Shown here: positions 60,272 through 64,000 of the stretch, piece after piece
Layout of the letters: each line of letters opens with the position of its first letter
Position numbering within the stretch: position 1 is the first letter of the stretch
Source: Deltaproteobacteria bacterium
Lineage (GTDB): Bacteria; Desulfobacterota; Desulfobacteria; Desulfobacterales; B30-G6
Length of the DNA: 64,000 bases
NCBI GenBank assembly: GCA_022340465.1
Contig: JAJDNW010000088.1
Coordinates: 21,047 to 85,046, forward strand
Direction: 5' to 3'
Notes under the pieces: model-generated
The model's input: the letters and a program-made list of their open reading frames with translations, nothing else
Databases searched by the model: none
What the model was told of the DNA's origin: nothing
Made by a program: the position numbers and the translations under genes

Positions 60272-62305
60272 TCAGCTGCGGTCGAAACGGGAAAATTTCA
60301 TGGTGAAGGTGCCCCGGCCCTGGGTGGCCGAGCGCAATGAGGTGGAATAGCCGAACATCCTGGCCAGGGGTACGACGGCCTTGATCACCTGCATGCGCGT
60401 CTGGGGCTCGATGGATTCGATCTTTCCCCCGCGTGCGTTGAGATCGCCGATCACGTCCCCCATGAACGACTCCGGGATAAAAACCTCCACCTCCATGATC
60501 GGGTCCAGCAGAAAGGGGGTCCCCCCAGACAGCGCCTCCTTGCAGGCCATGGATGCGCTTACGCGGTAGGCCAGGTCCGAACCGAGCGATTCCTTGAAGG
60601 AACCGCCCGTCAGCACGGCCTCGACGTCCACTACCGGATATCCCATGGCCATTCCGCTTTCCAGCGATTCCAGTACGCCCAGCTCGATGGCCGGAATGAA
60701 ATTGCCGGGAATCATGGTTTCGTCTACCCTGCTCAAAAAACGGTTGCCTTCCCCCCTCGGCCTGGGGCGCAGGGTCAGGTGGACCTCACCGAAATGGCGC
60801 TGACCGGCCACCTCCTTGTCAAACACGGCTTCCCCTGTCGCCTCCCTCTCGATGGTCTCCCGGTATACCACCTGGGGTTTGCCGACATTGACGTGAGTCT
60901 TGAATTCCCGCAGCATACGGCTGATGATAATTTCCAGGTGGAGTTCCCCCATCCCCGACAAGATCGTCTGTCCGGTGTCCTCGTCTACCTTGACCTTCAG
61001 TGTGGGATCCTCGAGCATGAACTTGTTGAGAACTTCATCCAGCTTTTCCTGATCGGCGTGCGATTTCGGCTCCACGGCCACCGAGATAACGGGTTCGTAA
61101 AAATCGATCTTTTCCAGGAGCACGGGCCGCTTTTTCGAGCAAAGCGTTTCACCCGTTGCGGACTGTTTCAGCCCGACAACCCCGACGAGGCTTCCAGCCC
61201 CGGCGGTTTCGACACGCTCTTTTTTGTTGGCGTGCATACGCAGGATCCTGGATAGTTTCTCTTCGCTTTTGCGGCCGGGATTGTACACCGATTCTCCGGC
61301 TTTGATGCGGCCGCTGTAAATTCGTATGAAGGACAGTTTGCGGCCTTCCATCATGGCGACTTTGAAAATAATCGCCGCCAGTGGCTCATTCTCGCGGGGG
61401 GGGCATACCACTGTTTCCCCGCTTTCCGGATCCACTCCCTGGATCGGTGGAATGTCGACAGGGCTCGGCAGATAGTCCACGATGGCATCGATCAACGGTT
61501 GAACGCCCTTGTTTCTCAGCGCCGACCCGCACAGGACAGGAACCAGTTTCAGATCGATGGTGGCACGCCTGACGGCGGCCTTTACGTCCGATGTGTCGAT
61601 CGGTTCTTCCGCCAGGTAAGCCTCCATGATACCATCATCCACCTCAGCCAGGGATTCCAGCAGCTTCTCCTTGTATTGTCCCGCCCGATCCTCGAGGTCC
61701 GGCGGGATGGGTTTTGTTTCGAAAGATTCCCCCAGGGATCCCTCGTCCCAAACGATCTGCTGCATCTCGATAAGGTCGATGATGCCCGCAAATGCATCTT
61801 CCGAACCTACCGGCAGCTGCAGGATGAGCGGGTTGGCGGCAAGACGCGATTTCATCATCTTCACGGCGTTGAAATAATCGGCACCGACCCTGTCCAGCTT
61901 GTTGACAAAGGCGATTTTGGGCACCTTGTATTTATCGGCCTGGCGCCAGACGGTTTCGGACTGCGGCTCCACACCGCCTACCGCACAAAACACACCCACC
62001 GCACCGTCCAGCACGCGCAGCGACCGCTCCACCTCGATGGTGAAATCCACATGACCGGGTGTGTCGATGATGTCGATTTCATGTCCCTTCCACTGACATG
62101 CGGTGACGGCGGAGGTGATGGTGATGCCGCGCTCCTGCTCGTCGATCATCCAGTCCATGACCGCCTCACCGTCATGGACCTCACCCATCTTGTGGGAACG
62201 CCCCGTGTAGTAAAGAATACGTTCGGTAACCGTGGTTTTACCCGCATCGATGTGAGCAATGATACCGATGTTGCGAATATTGCTTATTTTTGTCTTTGTA
62301 CTCAT
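60272..62305 (-). CDS. fusA: Elongation factor G (EF-G paralogue type)
   Basis: Ribosomal translocase GTPase, 677 aa. G1 [10 protein letters not shown]2 RGITI, G3 DTPGH, G4 NKLD and G5 CGSAL are all intact, followed by domains II-V ([46 protein letters not shown]). A bit shorter than standard EF-G (about 690) and not beside rpsL/rpsG or tuf, so likely the second, non-str-operon copy. Start overlaps the GerMN gene stop by 4 nt. Confidence 0.93.
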   Translation of the reverse strand: MSTKTKISNIRNIGIIAHIDAGKTTVTERILYYTGRSHKMGEVHDGEAVMDWMIDEQERGITITSAVTACQWKGHEIDIIDTPGHVDFTIEVERSLRVLDGAVGVFCAVGGVEPQSETVWRQADKYKVPKIAFVNKLDRVGADYFNAVKMMKSRLAANPLILQLPVGSEDAFAGIIDLIEMQQIVWDEGSLGESFETKPIPPDLEDRAGQYKEKLLESLAEVDDGIMEAYLAEEPIDTSDVKAAVRRATIDLKLVPVLCGSALRNKGVQPLIDAIVDYLPSPVDIPPIQGVDPESGETVVCPPRENEPLAAIIFKVAMMEGRKLSFIRIYSGRIKAGESVYNPGRKSEEKLSRILRMHANKKERVETAGAGSLVGVVGLKQSATGETLCSKKRPVLLEKIDFYEPVISVAVEPKSHADQEKLDEVLNKFMLEDPTLKVKVDEDTGQTILSGMGELHLEIIISRMLREFKTHVNVGKPQVVYRETIEREATGEAVFDKEVAGQRHFGEVHLTLRPRPRGEGNRFLSRVDETMIPGNFIPAIELGVLESLESGMAMGYPVVDVEAVLTGGSFKESLGSDLAYRVSASMACKEALSGGTPFLLDPIMEVEVFIPESFMGDVIGDLNARGGKIESIEPQTRMQVIKAVVPLARMFGYSTSLRSATQGRGTFTMKFSRFDRS

Positions 62306-62889
62306 CGAATCAGCAGCATATTGGCCGTGAAGGGATATCGAAGGTCGATATGCCCGGCCAGCGTCGTTGCCTCGTGACCGTCGATTAGAATTTTTACGGC
62401 AGCCACGTCCGGCATGTTTAAGATAAGTGAATTGACCAGCGAATAGATGGTCATCAATTCCGACCTGGCGCCTCCGGGATGGTTTTCTTTCGCCGCCGCG
62501 GAGAGGTCCACGTAGGCCGTACCGTTTTCCAACAGGTGGAACGCCCTCAGCGTGGTCCCCTCGGGAATGGTGCGCAACAGGGCTTTCCGGGGTCCTCGGA
62601 TCAACGCGTCAACAATGGCACGGCCCAGCGTATTTGCATCGGCCGCCATGGGCATGCGCACCTCCTCGGCCGTCAGATACTCGTTCTCGAGATCGGCAAA
62701 ATAGAGGTGAACGACGCTCTTTTCGCCGCGGGCCGGCTGTTCGTCGGCAATTTCCCTTGCGGCTTCCCCCTGGGGTTGCCCGTCATCACATGCCACACCG
62801 CAAAGCAGTACGAGAAGGCACAAGACCACGTGAAAAGGCGCCTTTATCCGTGGGAGAACCCTATGGTTGTCGACCGTTTTCATATCCAT
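62302..62889 (-). CDS. GerMN-domain exported protein
   Basis: About 195 aa. Signal-like segment [16 protein letters not shown] may be a lipobox (weak fit: GVAC), then a low-complexity linker and one GerMN domain ([78 protein letters not shown]). The domain occurs in sporulation and cell-wall proteins; in Gram-negatives its role is unknown. Start uncertain (62889, 62883 or 62934). Coupled to fusA. Confidence 0.75.
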   Translation of the reverse strand: MDMKTVDNHRVLPRIKAPFHVVLCLLVLLCGVACDDGQPQGEAAREIADEQPARGEKSVVHLYFADLENEYLTAEEVRMPMAADANTLGRAIVDALIRGPRKALLRTIPEGTTLRAFHLLENGTAYVDLSAAAKENHPGGARSELMTIYSLVNSLILNMPDVAAVKILIDGHEATTLAGHIDLRYPFTANMLLIR

Positions 62890-63056
62890 GTGTCGCTCAG
62901 GCCTTCTGCACAACCTTTTGGCGCTCATCTCCATGGCAGCCCGCAGGATGCATTGGTGGCCGTTCCTGAAAAAAAGGGCTATTTCCAACTGAAGCACAGG
63001 ATTTCTATGCCAATACACGCACGATGTCAACCCGGTTGAACAAAAACGCCCCGAGC

Positions 63057-64000
63057 CTACAGGGCCTCAAGAGCATGAAACATCCTTGTCAGCGCCTCGT
63101 TCAATGTCGACCGCGGGCATCCGAAATTTAGTCTCAGGAATCCCTCTCCTCCAAAATCTTTACCGTCCGAAAGCCCCACACCGGCAGCTTCGAAAAAAGC
63201 GGCCGGCGATGCCACGGGCAGGGTCCGGGCATCTATCCAGGCCAGATAAGTGGCTTCCACGTGGTTGACTTTCAGCCCTTCGGCGGCCAGGATGGCCTTC
63301 TCCACGGTATCCCTGTTCCCGATGAGGTAGTCGATGAGAGCCGTTTGCCATGCACCGCCTCCCCTGAACGCAGCCAAGGCGGCCACATAGCCGCAGGTGT
63401 TCACGCCCGAAAGGATCCCCTGCATGCACGCCTTGAACCGGGAACGCAGGTCCCTGTTTTCAATGACGGCAAAAGAGCAGTTCAGCCCGGGTATATTGAA
63501 TGTTTTGCTGGGTGCCATCAGGGTAATGGTCCGCCGGGATATGTCGGGTGCAAGGGATGCGATGGGGCGGTGCGTTTTATTCCTGTCGAGCAGGAGTTCA
63601 CAGTGAATCTCGTCGGAACAGATCACGATGTCGCGACGATCGCAAACAGCCGCCATCTCCGTCAATTCCCGCCGGCTGAAGACCCTCCCGGTCGGGTTGT
63701 GCGGGTTGCAGAGCGTGAAAAGAGCGGTGTGCTCCGAGACGGCACCGTCGAACCTGTCCATGTCAAGCCCCCATTGCTGACAACCGGCGATGCGGCCGTG
63801 TTCCATTTGATCCAGCGGCACCGTCAAAAGACGCCGGTCGGAATAGCTGGGAGCCGTAAAAAAAGGCGGGTACACCGGTGTGAGGGTAGCCACTTGATCA
63901 CCGGCCTCACCCACGCTCCGGCAGGCGAGGTTCAATCCGCTCACCACGCCCGGAAGCCATACGATCGCTTCCGAAGGAACCGTCCACGCGTATTTTTTCT
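63057..64000 (-). CDS. PatB/MalY-type aminotransferase (cystathionine beta-lyase family), partial
   Basis: PLP fold-type I enzyme cut by the window edge. The reading frame is open to base 64000 and its visible N-part (YAWTVPSEAIVWLPGVVSGLNLA) matches the PatB/MalY region upstream of the first listed Met, so the gene starts outside. NPHNPTGRVFSRRELTEMA, CSDEIHCELLLD and the PLP lysine in TLMAPSKTFNIPGLNCSFAV are present. Family members cleave cystathionine or other C-S bonds, or act as transaminases. About 314 residues are visible. Confidence 0.88.
   Translation of the reverse strand, partial: KKYAWTVPSEAIVWLPGVVSGLNLACRSVGEAGDQVATLTPVYPPFFTAPSYSDRRLLTVPLDQMEHGRIAGCQQWGLDMDRFDGAVSEHTALFTLCNPHNPTGRVFSRRELTEMAAVCDRRDIVICSDEIHCELLLDRNKTHRPIASLAPDISRRTITLMAPSKTFNIPGLNCSFAVIENRDLRSRFKACMQGILSGVNTCGYVAALAAFRGGGAWQTALIDYLIGNRDTVEKAILAAEGLKVNHVEATYLAWIDARTLPVASPAAFFEAAGVGLSDGKDFGGEGFLRLNFGCPRSTLNEALTRMFHALEAL

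Noticed and set aside
1..64000. tRNA, rRNA, riboswitches, prophage or transposase genes
   Set aside because: None was recognised on either strand. A tRNA or aptamer search by covariance model would be needed to exclude short RNAs fully.

Overview
The window looks like a chromosome segment from a strictly anaerobic member of the Desulfobacterota, probably a Desulfobacterales sulfate reducer. I infer this from gene content only: acyl-CoA dehydrogenases, old-yellow-enzyme flavoproteins, an HdrD-like iron-sulfur protein, non-pyrrolysine MttB methyltransferases, a CooT-DUF3842 pair, an IspH-UbiA fusion and three sigma-54 activators. No rRNA, tRNA, CRISPR array, phage or complete insertion sequence was seen. 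Nearly all the coding space is explained by ordinary-looking genes. The less expected material lies in the intergenic DNA.

Layout. 1-6.1 kb: acyl-CoA dehydrogenase, phosphotransferase (APH fold), ACAD11-like dehydrogenase and a 4-hydroxybutyryl-CoA dehydratase homologue, together suggesting 4-hydroxyacyl-CoA catabolism. 6.1-8.7 kb: thioredoxin-fold protein, a monooxygenase-fold gene behind a good sigma-54 promoter, and an outer-membrane barrel. 8.8-17.1 kb: two enoate-reductase-type flavoenzymes, an HdrD-like Fe-S protein and two sigma-54 activators with cysteine-rich PAS domains. 17.3-20.3 kb: zinc-ribbon protein, MoxR/VWA pair and the remnant of a methionine-synthase-like gene. 20.5-28.7 kb: a PLP C-S lyase, two MttB-family methyltransferases, a GPH-type symporter, a porin, a cyclase remnant and a ferredoxin-nitroreductase, a plausible methylated-amine uptake and use locus. 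28.8-30.7 kb: uracil-DNA glycosylase and class V aminotransferase.

31-36.8 kb: pilMNOPQ (type IV pilus alignment complex and secretin) behind a small XRE regulator. 37-40.1 kb: divergent mlaEFD-type lipid transporter whose MCE subunit carries three 34-residue repeats and a beta-rich C-terminus. 40.1-43.3 kb: histidine kinase and NtrC-type regulator followed by tandem palindromes, a sigma-54 promoter and a short terminated transcript with a CCUCCU segment. This is a candidate regulator-plus-sRNA module and the main finding. 43.3-51.5 kb: TPR protein, PfkB kinase, SH3 protein, zinc ribbon, large histidine kinase, RecN, potassium channel. 52-53 kb: lipoprotein and DUF2914 protein. 53.2-58.3 kb: Smr, IspH-UbiA, CooT, DUF3842, NYN and ParB-ParA. 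58.8-64 kb: M48-TPR protease, EF-G, GerMN protein and a PatB/MalY aminotransferase cut by the window edge.

Four families of short dispersed intergenic repeats were recognised by eye: a GAAACGCTCAA element, a 53-nt inverted pair, a GATACCCGG palindrome and a GGACCCTTGAATCC module, plus one MITE-like inverted repeat. All functional calls come from motif recognition without database searches.
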